Shown: positions 46,159 to 57,723, counted from the stretch's first letter. The stretch: DNA of 64,000 nt from Timema cristinae (GCA_039000515.1 JBCFYV010000935.1:59496346-59560345); one strand, 5' to 3'. The notes: generated by a model from the letters alone, not told the origin. A program made the numbers and translations.

Positions 46159-46499
46159 CACATTTAATTGATCACTAAATCATTTGAAGCTAGAATATAT
46201 ATATTGTCCTGTTACGTAGCAAACAAAAGCACTATTCTAATGTTTTGCGAACTCTAGTGTGGTTTACCTTTGACTGTATCTACACGGAACAGAGTCCCAG
46301 GTGCTAGCTCTCATGGCACAGTAGATAGAAAGAAGGGGGGGGGGGGGCGGAGCCACTGGACCCAAGGGACCTAGGTTCTATCCCAGGTGTCAGTATCTAA
46401 AATGAAATTCATTTAATTTGCTGTAGGTTTTGTTCGTTTCCCAGAGTCTAGGCTATGGACGTGTCGGATTGTTCAAGGTTGACTCCATTGTGTCGTTAA

Positions 46500-46591
46500 G
46501 GTATCAGACCAAGGTTTCCACGCGCCTGGAAAACCGGAATATATCAAATCTTGTGAAAAATACTGACATCTTTTAATTTGGGAGATTTAAC

Positions 46592-46623
<32 letters not shown>

Positions 46624-47115
46624 ATTATTATTATTATTAGCACCGCGTCTTACTACCCGTTCGGGTTATACGTACTTACGCTAATGTGTAATGGTAGGGT
46701 GATTGTGAGATGAAATGAAGGACCTACAGTTTAACGTGGAATCCGAACCACGGTGGAGGCCTGGCATTCCCCACATTCACAAGATGTCTTGTCAGAGGTG
46801 AAGGAAGGGTTTGGTAATCAGATAAATCTGTGCCGGGACCGAGGATTGAACCCCGGCCGCCAGCATAGAAGTCTGACACCTTACCCCTAGACCACCAGGT
46901 CACCGACGTCACAGGAGATGTATTTCTCCATCAATCTTAAATCATCCTGTTTTAATTGTAAGTTACACGACTTCACATGAAGTCAGTTTGATGAAAAATT
47001 AAATTTAATTACTCTTTTCTTAAATATAAGCTTCCGGGAAAGTAGGAAACCTTTCTGAAAATCCTGGAAAACGCAGGGAATTTAGTAGTAAGAAAAATGG
47101 TGGCAATCCTGGGTA
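46500..47115. mobile_element. Old copy of the GTGTCTAC/CCGGGAAAA element, split by SINE-B
   Basis: GCCTGGAAAACCGGAATAT (46530) and CTTCCGGGAAAGTAGG...TCCTGGAAAACGCAGGGAAT (47035-47085) resemble the interior of the element at 52830. Strongly decayed; boundaries uncertain. Confidence 0.35.
46591..46904 (-). mobile_element. SINE-B, full length with (AAT)n tail
   Basis: (ATT)n 46591-46639 interrupted by one AATT, then shared tail, body and head (CTAGACCACCAGGTCACC on plus). No clear target duplication seen. Confidence 0.92.
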
Positions 47116-47164
47116 TAAAATGAGTTGTTATTTTTTTACCTTGTATCGAAGGGCACGTGGATAA

Positions 47165-47382
47165 AAATGACAAAGATTGTCTAGTCTGGTTCTAAGGTGA
47201 CGAGGAAGTCAAGGTTCGAATCCCGACCGGGTATGGTAAGAGTGGAGTGGTTCTCTGACTCTCTATTTCCACACTAATGCCGGTATACTTTTTCTAAATT
47301 CTACCCTCCTCATCCCTACTCACTTAGATTAATGTTATTATTGATAGATACCCTGAATAGTCAATAAGACGTGATTCAGTTT
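47165..47382 (+). mobile_element. SINE-C, diverged
   Basis: GTCTAGTCTGGTTCTAAGGTGACG (head end), AAGGTTCGAATCCCGACC (B box), CCACACTAATGCCGGTATAC (body). It meets the next SINE tail to tail. Confidence 0.7.
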
Positions 47383-47608
47383 CGGGCTATACGCATATAA
47401 TGGTAATCACTCTAATGAGGTAGGGAGGAGGAAGAACGCATTTTGGAGGTAATCTACCAGCATTTGCGTGGAAGTAGAGTGAGAAACCATTTAGGAAAAA
47501 TCACTCCTCAGTAGACCCGACCGGTATTTTAACCCCTATCTCCCCGTCTTCACCAGGCCAGTCTAGCACGAGAGTGACGCCTTAGACCATTCGGCCACTG
47601 AAGCAGGT
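47383..47608 (-). mobile_element. SINE-C, near full length
   Basis: GGGCTATACGCATATAATGG (tail), CCAGCATTTGCGTGGAAG (body), TAGACCATTCGGCCACTGAAG (head) on plus. Confidence 0.75.
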
Positions 47609-48299
47609 AACCTTCAATCTTAACAGATTTATATAAACCTCACTGAGTGTTACATTCTTCCCATTTTACCTAGGTCCTATGTTCTTATCTCTCTCAAAGA
47701 AAATTAAGTAGCCCCAAGCCCCTATCTCCGAGTAAATACTCAAATTACAGAACCCCTCTGTACAACTTACTAACGCTCCGTCTGCCCTAGAATCAATTAA
47801 GATATTACAACTTATTAAAATAATTACTTGAACGGGTAGGTAGTTTCACAGATAACATTATGAAGGGTGGGTTTGGGGTGGGAAGTTGGTCTCCTGGCTT
47901 TTCGACCGCCCGCCCCCCCCCCCCCCCCCCCACCCCACCTCTTGAACTAATAACCTGGTGGGGTTTCTCTACCCTCCCTTATCTTTAACAAAGTTCAGCC
48001 AAACAAGATTCGAAGGATAACACCACCTTAAATCCAAAATATGGATCACGATCAGTTCAGGACAACCCTTGGTTTGTTGATTCGTTTACAAATAAATGAA
48101 ACAAATTTACCAACATCAAAAACAAAATGCGAGCTATTAAAATAAATACTACTGAATACATAGCTTAGAAGCGAACTATTATTATTATTGGTTTGTAGTA
48201 GTAGTGGTGGTAGTATTTAAACCTCTATATTTTACAAATTTGACTTTTATCATAAAAAAGTCAAACTGAGAGAGTTTTTTTTTTAAGGAACTTCCTTAC
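47609..48299. other. Non-coding with poly-C tract
   Basis: A run of about 20 C residues lies at 47913-47932, followed by CACCCCACC. No gene. Confidence 0.5.
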
Positions 48300-48645
48300 G
48301 ATTACTTTGGGGAGATAGACTACGTGAGAAAAGGCCAGTGTGTTGCACTTTTTATTGCAAAACTCTTTATTTGTCCAAAATAACTAAAATATTTCTTCAA
48401 TATAAACATAAGAATTCGATTTTCTTCACATGTTGATATCAACAATAATTATTGTTGAATATCTGTCAAGGGTGTACTGGAATTTAATGACAACTTTTTC
48501 ATCTTCATTCATAAAGTTTATCATCCAATGCTGCTATGCTCATGACAGATATTTAACAACTGTGTTACCAACATGTGAAGAAACACTCTCTCTTTCTATT
48601 GCAGCAATAAAAATGTTTTGCTATAAAAACTGCCTACCTTAATAA
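48300..48645. mobile_element. MITE-G, complete but diverged
   Basis: GACTACGTGAGAAAAGGCCAG, ACATGTTGATATCAACAATA, TTGTTGAATATCTGTCAAGG and the inverse GACAGATATTTAACAACTG, right arm CTATAAAAACTGCC. Confidence 0.82.
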
Positions 48646-48904
48646 ATGTCAACTATGTAATTTAAATATTTAAACATATCAAATTTTGTATTGGATATAA
48701 ATAACTTATGTTTATTTTAGTCACTATACTTCACTTATTCAATTTAGTGTCTCCATTTACTCATATACATTCTTGGTTTTGCTTTCCTATGTGGTGGTCA
48801 TCTTATGTGTTTTTCCGTGAGAGTCTGCCTGCCAACTTGAGACTGTTGATCAGCAATATAATAAAGAAAATTGAAATGGAAAACTAATTTAAATTATTAT
48901 TACT

Positions 48905-49310
48905 ATGGTTATTACTATCCGTCCAGGCTTTTATCATTTTTATTGCGCTAATAGGGTAGGTACAGTAGCTTATTTGGTTCTGACTGACAGCTCACAGCTG
49001 AATTCTGACAGCCAACATTGAGGTATATACCTAAATTTTGACCGTCAGAAGTGACAGCTGCTAAACACATGTTTTTATATATCATAAGGTTCAGCGTAGG
49101 GATACATAATTTGGTCTGGTAACTTTTCAAAGCTGTCAGCTGTCAGGTGTGAACTGTCAGTCAGCACCAAAGAAGCCATGGGACAACTGTAGTAATGAGG
49201 AAGGTTGAGTTTTAGAGAAAATATTTCCGAATTTTCACTTAAAAATGTACAGTTTGGGCCCCACATAAAATTGAACAAGCGTCCTATAAACCTAGGATCG
49301 CCCACTCCAA
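48905..49310 (-). mobile_element. SINE-C, degenerate, split by MITE-H
   Basis: ATTGCGCTAATAGGGTAGG before the MITE and GTAATGAGGAAGGTTGAGTT after it read as one interrupted SINE-C body. The B box and head are not clear. Confidence 0.5.
48963..49189. mobile_element. MITE-H, complete, TA-flanked
   Basis: Ends CAGTAGCTTATTTGG and CCATGGGACAACTG; TA at 48961-48962 and 49190-49191. Orientation of the centre is opposite to the 45060 copy. More diverged than the other two full copies. Confidence 0.88.
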
Positions 49311-50017
49311 CACTCACTAATGTTCCTCCGTTAATTACATCGCTCCTCTAACCACTGAACGCGACTGTCGAGCGGGTTGAGGATATTAGTTTTAACAGGC
49401 GTTAGAAAGAAAAGATGGCCGACTCGAGAGCTTGGTGATCGATATTTTTGTATTGTCCTCAAATGTATTGACAATTACGCATTATATCGATAGATTGACA
49501 ATACCATTTAAAGAGTTATGTAAAATATTAATATCAATCTTAAAGATTTTGACTAAAATGTAATTTTTATGTTCTTTCGCAATTCGTAAAAAAAAATGTT
49601 TTGTGCCACTCGTTTATTATGATGACATTTATTAATAGCAAATAGTTTAGTTAAATTCGCCAAATCAGTTGTAAATTAGATCATTGATCATATTTAAAAA
49701 TAAAATTAAGCACCGTATTTTTAATTAGGTCATCCTATGCATTATTACCACGTAAAAACCTGTTTGTGAATAAATGAAAATAAACCAAAATTGTCAAAAC
49801 AGTTTTCAAAACTGTTTGATTTTCTTTAATATAATGCATTTAGCTATTATGTTTTTGCGTTTATGCTCATCATACGTCAGGATGAGATAAAATTTATCTA
49901 AAATAACCAATTTTTAAATGAGAAATTATTATTATTCTTTAAATATAAAGGCTGCAATTAGAAATGTTACTAAACTTTGTATAAAAAAGAGCATTTTTTT
50001 CTAAAGTGCCGCATCTT
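49311..50017. other. AT-rich non-coding stretch
   Basis: No gene or shared repeat recognised. Confidence 0.45.
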
Positions 50018-50057
50018 CCCATAAGTTCTATACGCTAATGAGTTAAGGATGAGGAAG

Positions 50058-50108
<51 letters not shown>

Positions 50109-50560
50109 GCACCACGTCTTACTACCCGTTCGGGTTATACGCACTTACGCTAATGTGTAATGGTAGGGTGATTGTGAGATGAAATGAAGGACCTACAGTT
50201 TAACGTGGAATCCGAACCACGGTGGAGACCTGGCATTCCCACATTCACAAGATGTCTTGTCAGAGGTGATGGAAGGGTTTGGTAATCAGATAAATCTGTG
50301 CCGGGACCGAGGATTGAACCCCGGCCGCCAGCACAGAAGTCTGACACCTTACCCCTAGACCACCAGGTCACCGTGAGGAAGGTTGAATTTATAGGAAGTG
50401 TACCTATATTTGCGTAGAGAGAGAGAGAGAGTGGAAAACTATTTAGTAAAAACCGCCCTCAGTACACCTGACTGAGATCGAACCATGATCTCCCGATCAT
50501 TGGCAGTCTAGTATATTACGAGAGTGGCTGGCGCCTTAGACTATGGGGTCACCGAAGCGG
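50018..50560 (-). mobile_element. SINE-C, split by SINE-B
   Basis: CATAAGTTCTATACGCTAATG (50018-50057) and GGTTGAATTTATAGGAAGTG through TATGGGGTCACCGAAGCGGG (50382-50560) form one minus-strand SINE-C interrupted by SINE-B. A (GA)n run at 50420-50432 is internal. Confidence 0.85.
50058..50373 (-). mobile_element. SINE-B, full length, nested
   Basis: (ATT)n 50058-50106, tail, body and head. An 8-bp duplication TGAGGAAG at 50050-50057 and 50374-50381 interrupts the SINE-C motif GAGGAAGGTTGAA. Confidence 0.94.
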
Positions 50561-50774
50561 GTGTGTGAATTGTTCATAATTTAAATGCTCCATTTCACCC
50601 GTTTAAACAGTCGAGTCACGTAACACTCAAATAAATAAACTATTTGATTTATGCTTGTTCAACACACTGATAATTTAGAGGGATATATCTCATACGGATC
50701 CGTTTATAAAATGCATGGATCTATTTATATATGTGTAGATGAAATATTTCCAATCAAATGCTGCACTTAAGATA

Positions 50775-51165
50775 AAACTTTAATCAGTACCTAAGTTTGG
50801 TGTTTATTGTGATGAATACAAAACTATTTTCTAAGACCATATGTATACATATATATACTCGTAAACAAAGTATAAAAGTTGACATTTTTCACTCTAAAAG
50901 GTTAAAAAATGTACTTATTTGGGTTCACCATTAAGAACTTAATGGTCAGTAAACAAAAGGAAACGTAGTATAAGATCTTTTTGAATTGAATGTTGAAATT
51001 TAATAGGGGGGGGGGGGGGGTCGTGTGACATTGTATTGACATTTGTATTTTCCTCCTTCCTTTTTGTTCCCTTACTGATGGACAGCTCCACCTAGTAACG
51101 TTATAAACTCACTTGGTTTCTGGCGTTTATGAATTTCTGCTCGACTATTCTAATGCCGTGCCATA
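50775..51165 (+). repeat. Dispersed repeat J, copy 1
   Basis: Shares with 58735-59395 AGTTTGGTGTTTA, TTTGTATTTTCCTCCTTCCT, GACAGCTCCACC...AACG...ATA, and GTTTATGAATTTCTGCTCGAC. A G16 tract lies at 51005-51020. Family unknown; no coding sequence or terminal repeats seen. Confidence 0.6.
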
Positions 51166-51699
51166 AAAAAAACCTTTCCGTTTTGAAAACAATGATAATT
51201 TCTAGTTGTGAACGCGATATTCTCAGTGCATGTCCTAACGAGATTAACTTCCGTTCTGAAAGGACTGTACACAAGTTAGTATGTATGTTTTACCTTACCT
51301 TCCCCCCCACCCCCTCTCACCTTCCATGCGTGAGCCGGAACCGTTTCCATCACGCGAACAAAAATCTGCACTTGTTAAAACAAAAACAAAAAAAAAGAGA
51401 AAGGGTTGAAGTAGCGATATGGGAAGGGGGATAATATAATTTTTTATAAAAACACGATGCAGCATTTTTTTTTGTCAAGGTAAAATAAAACTTGGTGTAT
51501 AAATTTAGACATGACTCTGATATTTCCTAAAAACAAAACAAAAGATTATACGGCTATCCACGTGACTAATGAAATACTAATGTAGCCGTGCTTTATCTGT
51601 GGTGTCTCATTACACATTCCTCTTTGAATAGAATGTATTTTGTAAATAGTACTTCATAAAATAAAAATTTAGCTTTTATTTTTCCCATCACACCTTTTC
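51166..51699. other. Non-coding, nothing recognised
   Basis: No shared repeat; an open frame here has no recognisable domain. Confidence 0.4.
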
Positions 51700-51893
51700 T
51701 ACCATTACGCTAATGGTTTTAGGGGTTAGGAAGGTTATATTTAGAAGAAGTGTACCCGCATTTGCGTGGAGAGAGTGGGGGAAACACTCTCAGTACACCC
51801 GACTGAGATTCGAACCTATATCTCCCCGTCATAGGCAGTCTAGTCTACTGTTAGAGTAGCGCGTTAAACCACGCGGCCACCGAAACGGGTCAA
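51700..51893 (-). mobile_element. SINE-C, nearly complete
   Basis: CGCATTTGCGTGGAGAGAG (body), CTGAGATTCGAACCTATATC (B box), ACCACGCGGCCACCGAAACG (head) on plus. The shared tail is missing beyond TTACGCTAATGG. Confidence 0.82.
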
Positions 51894-52075
51894 TATCGGA
51901 TATTCTTGGAGGATTGCTGTGATTTGGAAAACTGGGTAGTCATAGGGAATTTGACAAAAACAAACTAAAAAACCTGGAATATCTATGAATTTGGGACATT
52001 TAACCTCAAACCATAAAATAAATCTTTGCGTCAAACAAAAGTGGACTGTAGAACTAAACATCTTGATTAAAAAAT
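51894..52075. mobile_element. Old fragment of the CCGGGAAAA-type element
   Basis: GGAAAACTGGGTAGTCATAGG, AACCTGGAATATCTATGAAT and TTTGGGACATTTAACC resemble the interior of 52830-53236. Low confidence. Confidence 0.3.
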
Positions 52076-52512
52076 ATTTACTATCCCACTTTTTTTTTTT
52101 TTTTAAACGTTAGGTTAAGTAGTGAATGCGTGTATTTTCTAAATTAAGGTCAAATAGTATTGTTCTAAACACCAATAACATTTACTTTACTCTAGTCGCT
52201 TTTATATTTAAAAAAATAATAATTCCTCTCTATACCAGTGGTATTAAACCCGGGGTACGCGGAAACATCCAAGAGGATACAAATTTAAAAAAAAAATTAA
52301 AAACTCTATTTTAAATAAAATTAAAAATAATTGCACGCATCGCTTAATAAAACTCGCCTCCAAGCAAAAAAAAAAAAAAGTGATCTGTTATATAAATGTG
52401 AATACCTGTGTAAAAATAAATTATTTTTGGACATCATGCTAAAACCACACCCCACAACCAGGGGTGTACCATACTGGGGTTCTAAGCAGTCCGGGACTAC
52501 CAATATGACGTC
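52076..52512. other. Non-coding, nothing recognised
   Basis: AT-rich with homopolymers; no feature recognised. Confidence 0.4.
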
Positions 52513-53297
52513 CCTTAAGGTGGGAGTGTAGGGAAAGCAAGATAAGGGCTGTGTTTATGCAGATTTTATGGCAGAACATTTTTTGGTTAAAATAAAACTA
52601 ATATTTCTCCAGTAGAAACTTAAAGAGTTTAAATATCTTCACATGATGACCTCAACAGTTGTTGAATATCTGTCAAGGGTGTCTTGGAATTTAATGACAA
52701 CTTTCTCTCTTCATTTAAAAAGTGTCTTATCAAATGCCGTTATGCTAATGAAGGATATTCAACAACTGTTGATATCGCCATGACAAGAAAATTAAACTCT
52801 TATGTTTCTACCGGAGAAATATGTTATTTCAGGGTGTCTACCATCCGGGAAAATCAGGGAAAACGGGAATTAGCCGGGAATTTGAAGTGATCGGGAAAAA
52901 AAGGGAATTAGCCGGGAATTAGGTAAATCACAATAAAAATCCGGGAAAATGATATACAATAATCATTAAATCAGTAAATTATGTCACTTTTTGGTTTGTA
53001 GCTGTGTAATATATTTTTAATTCCTGGTAAACCATTTTAATACAAATTTTAAAAAAATCATTCAAATTTTACATCTTACTATTATTTATAAAAAGTTTAA
53101 TAGAAAAACGAGGGTGGAAGGGGGGGGAGTTAGAAGGATGTGATATACTTTTTTTTAGTCGGGGAATTTTAGGAAATGATCAGGGAAATCAGGGAAAAGG
53201 TCGGGATTTCATTGGTCAAGTTGAGTAGACACCATGTATTTATTTTAACCAAAAGAAAGTTTACCATAAAAACTGCAAAAACACTGGCATTTTCTCG
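52513..53297. mobile_element. MITE-G, split by a second MITE
   Basis: Left CCTTAAGGTGGGAGTGTAGG, centre CAACAGTTGTTGAATATCTG and inverse ATTCAACAACTGTTGATATC, right arm ACCATAAAAACTGCAAAAAC. The insertion 52830-53236 lies in the right arm. Confidence 0.85.
52830..53236. mobile_element. MITE with CAGGGTGTCTAC termini
   Basis: Begins CAGGGTGTCTAC and ends GTAGACACCATG, with a 5-bp TATTT duplication (52825-52829, 53237-53241). The interior has repeated CCGGGAAAA/AGGGAATT phrases. No coding sequence. The superfamily is not assigned. Confidence 0.78.
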
Positions 53298-53314
53298 TGT
53301 TCGCTTTCATTCCA

Positions 53315-53632
53315 TTTTATACTAATATAAAGCCACGTGGCTGACTCACTCACCGACATTAATGTTTACCCACTTACAGATGAGCTTAGAAACTTATAGC
53401 TTTTAGCCTGTAACCTACGGGAAAATTCCAAAAAGTTAAAAAAAAAAAATTAACCCCGAAAAAAATTCAAAATGGCGGAGCAACTTTAAAGTCTGTGCTA
53501 ACCTTTCTTTGGGGGTCTCTTGTTGCTAAACGGTAAGACCTATCAAAAAAACTGCTCTGGAATTAGTTTGCATCCACTTGCTAAGAAACTCACCGGGGGT
53601 TTTGGGGCGGAGCCCCCAACGAGCAAAGCTAG
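53315..53632 (+). mobile_element. Helitron-like non-autonomous element
   Basis: 5' end TTTATACTAATATAAAGCC (consensus TC changed to TT) after A at 53314; 3' end GGGGCGGAGCCCC hairpin then AGCAAAGCTAG before T at 53633. It shares CTGACTCACTCA near the 5' end with 23307-23855. Confidence 0.65.
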
Positions 53633-54054
53633 TCTTAAAATACATCCTTAAATACAACTGAAACGTTGTTTCAGTATAAGAATAAGTGTTGAGCTGAAGT
53701 ATATTCTTATTGTTAGTGAGTTTAATCCCAAGGCCATTTCAGCTAAATTATCGATAATTACGTCACTATTATCCACTTAAAATATCAGTTTCTACTTTCT
53801 ACGGGCATGAGCAAAATGCTTCACAATTGTTAGACAATAGGCGGGTATCTGTTTTTGAAATGTTAAAGTTTGTAAAATGATCCCCCACCCCCGTCAGTAG
53901 AGTCTACTATACAGTACACGGCCTGTCCCCGGTATAAACGTTTCAACCATCAATAACTCTGCTCTGTTACATATTGCCAGCCAGCCCCGCCTCAATAGTA
54001 GCCTCTGTCAAGAGGGCCTCAACTACACTTCATATCTAGACAGACACTTTATTT
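53633..54054. other. Non-coding, nothing recognised
   Basis: No feature recognised. Confidence 0.4.
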
Positions 54055-54285
54055 ATCTATTCACACACCGTCCGGGTTACACACATGTGTACTAATTACT
54101 CCAATGCGATAGGGATTAGAAAGATTGGATTTAGGGGAAGTGTACCCACATTCACATTGGTTGAGAGGGTGAAAAAACAATTGTGAAAACCTATATCGGT
54201 ACACCTGACCGGTATTTGAGCCTTGACCTCACCGTCACCCGCAGTCTAGTCTATTGCAAGAGTGATTCCTTGGCTTAAACCATGT
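54055..54285 (-). mobile_element. SINE-C, diverged
   Basis: CCGTCCGGGTTACACACATG (tail), GTACCCACATTCACATTGG (body), TATTTGAGCCTTGACC (B box), GTCTAGTCTATTGCAAGAGTG (variable arm). The head ends in a small palindrome. Confidence 0.7.
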
Positions 54286-54300
54286 TTTAAGCCAAGGAAT
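54265..54300. repeat. Perfect short palindrome at SINE head
   Basis: ATTCCTTGGCTTAAA (54265-54279) is repeated inverted as TTTAAGCCAAGGAAT (54286-54300) around a 6-bp centre. Confidence 0.9.
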
Positions 54301-54313
54301 GTGTGTGTATATA

Positions 54314-54860
54314 CAGCGTGTTCGAAAACTCAACGCCCAAACTGAACATATAATTAGTTTGAAACAAAAGTAATAAAAAATCCCCATATACTTATATTTG
54401 TCAAACTGTGCTCATACCATTTAATTGTGTTCAAAGTGTCGGCATGGCGCCGGGGTAGCTAAACTGTGCAAACATGCGTGTACAACAAGTTGCATAGATA
54501 GGAGTTAGGCGCGGCTCGACACACCTCTGCATCCTGAAGCATGGCAGCAGAACATACCACAATTAATAGTAAACAACACACCAGTCCATCTACAAATGCG
54601 AATATGTTCTGAGGGTCATCATTAACGGTCCTACATCACAGAAATGACATACCATTATTACATGTGTATTGTCGTGCGCTTAACCCTTATACAACTTGCT
54701 GTACATGCATGCTTGACAGCTTTGCTTTCCCGGTGCTGTACTTCGAAACTTTAAACATGTTTTAATGGTTAGTTTTATGGATGTAAGTATATAGGGATTT
54801 TGTATTACTTTTGGTTAAAACAAACTATATGTGCAGTTTGAGCTATGAGTTTCCGGACAA

Positions 54861-54863
<3 letters not shown>
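54314..54863. mobile_element. Mariner-type MITE with long imperfect inverted arms
   Basis: Left CAGCGTGTTCGAAAACTCAA and right ACTCAT-type inverse (TATGAGTTTCCGGACAACCA); the arms continue inwards (AAAAGTAATA...ATCCC..ATACTTA) for about 180 bp. TA at both ends. About 550 bp, no transposase. Confidence 0.82.

Positions 54864-54893
<30 letters not shown>
54862..54893. repeat. (TA)n microsatellite
   Basis: About 30 bp of TA repeats abutting the MITE end, presumably grown from its TA target. Confidence 0.9.
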
Positions 54894-54896
<3 letters not shown>

Positions 54897-55834
54897 ACAA
54901 CCAGGGGACCATGTAAATTTTATGCGTAAACCCTGATTTTCAAGGAAAGTCCACTTTAGACCACCAAAAATGATTAAAAGTCACTAGAATCTGGCATTCT
55001 ATAAATATGTCTTATTTAATTTATTAATTATAATGTCCATCTACTCGTAAAACGTTACCAAAAGCTTCCGATAATACTTACTTATGAATTACTGTATAGT
55101 TTACTTTTACATTATAAATTAAACGGAATACAAATTTAAATAAAATAATGTTTTAGTTTTATTTTTTTCCCACGCCATTGTGGTAACATGATTTTCCAGT
55201 TTTCAAATAACGGGCTTCCTATGAAAATCTTGTACATGAGCATTGTCTGCAATGTGCAAAAAATAAAATATATACATATAGCATGTCATCAAAGTCCAGG
55301 CCCTGGTAGTAAGTACAATAATCTATCCTTGTGTTCCGATACGTCATGAAATGTCGGCGTTGTTAGATCCACCACTTTTCCCTCCTATTCCTAATCCTAA
55401 ACATCACCGCACTTCCAATAATACTCTCCTTTCTGTAGCGACCCGGAGAAGAGGTCTTTTCATGCGAGTATTATCAGTTCCGAACACAATGGGGAGTGTA
55501 ATATGAAGCGGTCATATCTTGGTGGTTCCACTCTATATAATATTGTGACTCGGCTGGCGGGAGGCGGGGGTGGAGGCGGCGATTACGCTGTTCCAGACAA
55601 GAACCCAACCGACCAAAAAAAAAAAGTAAGAGAGGATAGGAAGAAATAATACGAAATAAGCTGATGTTGGTGAAGAATTATTATTTTTATATTGCTCTAA
55701 AAAAGAAAATCCGAAAAAAAAAAATTATTAGTTTGTACACTCTACTACACAAAACGTGAGGATGAGAATTTTTTTTCCTGTAGTTGTACATTATATATAT
55801 TTTCTCACACTGGAAAAATCAAATTAAACATTAC
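54894..55834. other. Non-coding, nothing recognised
   Basis: A GC-rich patch (GGCGGGAGGCGGGGGTGGAG) lies near 55560. No open frame or repeat of note. Confidence 0.4.
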
Positions 55835-56337
55835 TAGAGTTGCGGACTCGATTATTAATTAGACAATCTTAATGGCCTGTGGCATGGTCAATATCTTTGA
55901 AACGATATATCTATTTACAAAAAGAAAAAAAATATTATTTTCCGATATATCGATCAAATTTATCCATAGCGTCGTATACTTAATAATCGGACTAAACTTT
56001 TAGAGCTATAACTCAAAATATATTGAATGAACGATTTTTTTTATCTAGTTTTATTAACTGAAACAATTTCTTTCAATTTAAAACAAAAACTTGTATGCGA
56101 TTTTTGACAGGTAAATAAAACATTATATAGGGCAAATCAGCTGTGAATATAATTACAGAAACGCAGCCATCTTAACACCGCAATTACAATTCGCTCAGAG
56201 CAATGCAATTCAATAGACCCCTATACAGGAAACAACAGACATATCGATATGATTTGATCGAAACTTTCGATAAAAACTTTGCGATGTATCAAATGATAAA
56301 TATATCGACTTATTGGGAAAAATTGCCATCCCTAACC
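55835..56337. mobile_element. Possible hAT-like MITE
   Basis: Left TAGAGTTGCGGACTCGATTA and right AAATTGCCATCCCTA (inverse TAGGGATGGCAATTT) are similar to hAT termini; CGATATATCGATCAAA and TATCGATATGATTTGATCG-type motifs recur inside. No 8-bp duplication found. Confidence 0.35.
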
Positions 56338-56524
56338 AATAAATACATGTGAGAGACTTGGGATTGAATCCTTTTAGGGTCTAAATATAATTTTTCATGG
56401 GGCTTAAATACAGATGGAAGTACGATTGGTTCGGATTTCACTACAAATAAGTCCCCGAGCTCCAATTATTAATAAGGTATGCGTATGGGGTTTTAACACC
56501 CGCATTTCGCTTTTCACTGTCATT

Positions 56525-56722
56525 CCAGGCTCTCCGCATTACATCGATGTGGTAGGGATGAGGAGGGTAAAACTTACAATAAGTGTGCCACAAACCCTTA
56601 AGGAAAAGCTACCTTCAGTACACTTGATAAGGATTCAAACCCATGACCTTCCTGCCACCATTAAACCAGATGAGACAAGACGAGAATGATGCCTTGGTCT
56701 GTGTGGCCACTGGTGCGAGTAA
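56525..56722 (-). mobile_element. SINE-C, degenerate
   Basis: GGTAGGGATGAGGAGGGTAAAA, ACCCTTAAGGAAAAGC, AAGGATTCAAACCCATGACC and GGCCACTGGTGCG on plus. Confidence 0.6.
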
Positions 56723-56811
56723 AACGGGTGATAGTAGCACATCTAACAGCCGATTAACCGGTTTATTAAATTAACAGAAAACTTATTGAAGTGTGGCTTA
56801 GTGCATTCTTA

Positions 56812-57165
56812 AGGTGGGGATTTAGTGAACTTGAGAAATGTCAGTTTTTTTTTAATGTTTACATAGCAAAACTTATTTCTTCACATGTTGATATCAACAG
56901 TTGTTGAATATTCGTCATAAGCATAGCGGCATTAGATGAGAAACCTTGAGAAACCTTTTAAATAAAGCTAAAACTTAGTCATTAAATTCCTAGACACTCT
57001 AGACAGATAGATATTCAACAACTGTTGATATTATCGGGTGAAGAAAATTAAACACTTTGTTTCTACTGGAGCAATATTTGATTTATTGGCCAAAACAATA
57101 TTTTGTGATAAAACTGAAAAAAAAACACTGATATTCCCTCGCACCCTACACTCGGAACTTAATTT
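56812..57165. mobile_element. MITE-G, complete
   Basis: Left TTAAGGTGGGGATTTAG, centre TCAACAGTTGTTGAATATTC and inverse ATATTCAACAACTGTTGATA, right end CCTACACTCGGAACTTAA. Confidence 0.88.
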
Positions 57166-57415
57166 TACAGCATTGAAATGAGCATCAGATTAATAGTTGT
57201 TTTTTAGTTATTATTTCTTCATTTTGTTGTATATTTTAAAATATGGCAAAATAATTTCACCGGTCTCAATTCCACTGTTTTATAAATAATACAGAAAACT
57301 GCACCTCGATGTAACATTTAGTACGAGTTTTATTAACTACCTAAGCTAGGGGCTATTCGGTGAGTGAGACGGGCTCTTAAGCAATTGAATATTAATTAAT
57401 AAAAACATAACTTTA
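57166..57415. other. AT-rich spacer between repeats
   Basis: Nothing recognised. Confidence 0.4.
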
Positions 57416-57723
57416 TAGCGTCAGCCCGCAATCTAGCCATATCGACCGAGCGGTCGCAGCATTTTGACGAAGATAGTGCCAACTTTTGTGAATATAGGGT
57501 GTCATAGAGTCATCACATTGAATTCTCCAGCCGTTAATCTGTTTTTTTTTAACAGAAGCCCTAATTTTTAATTCAAATATCACCTCATTTATCCTAACGA
57601 GGCTAAGTTTCAACCCATTCCAGACGCACTGCTTCACAGAAAATGTAGAAGCGATGGACACCGAACCTGGAACCTTTGGATCTCCAGCCAAGAACTCTGA
57701 CCACTAAACCACAAAGGCTGTCA
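57416..57723 (-). mobile_element. SINE-E, full length
   Basis: Minus strand: head TTTGTGGTTTAGTGGTCAGAG, B box (AGGTTCGGTGTCC-like, decayed), then TGTGAAGCAGTG and the body through GCGGTCGATATGGC-type 3' end. An expanded T10 run lies near 57542. Confidence 0.72.
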
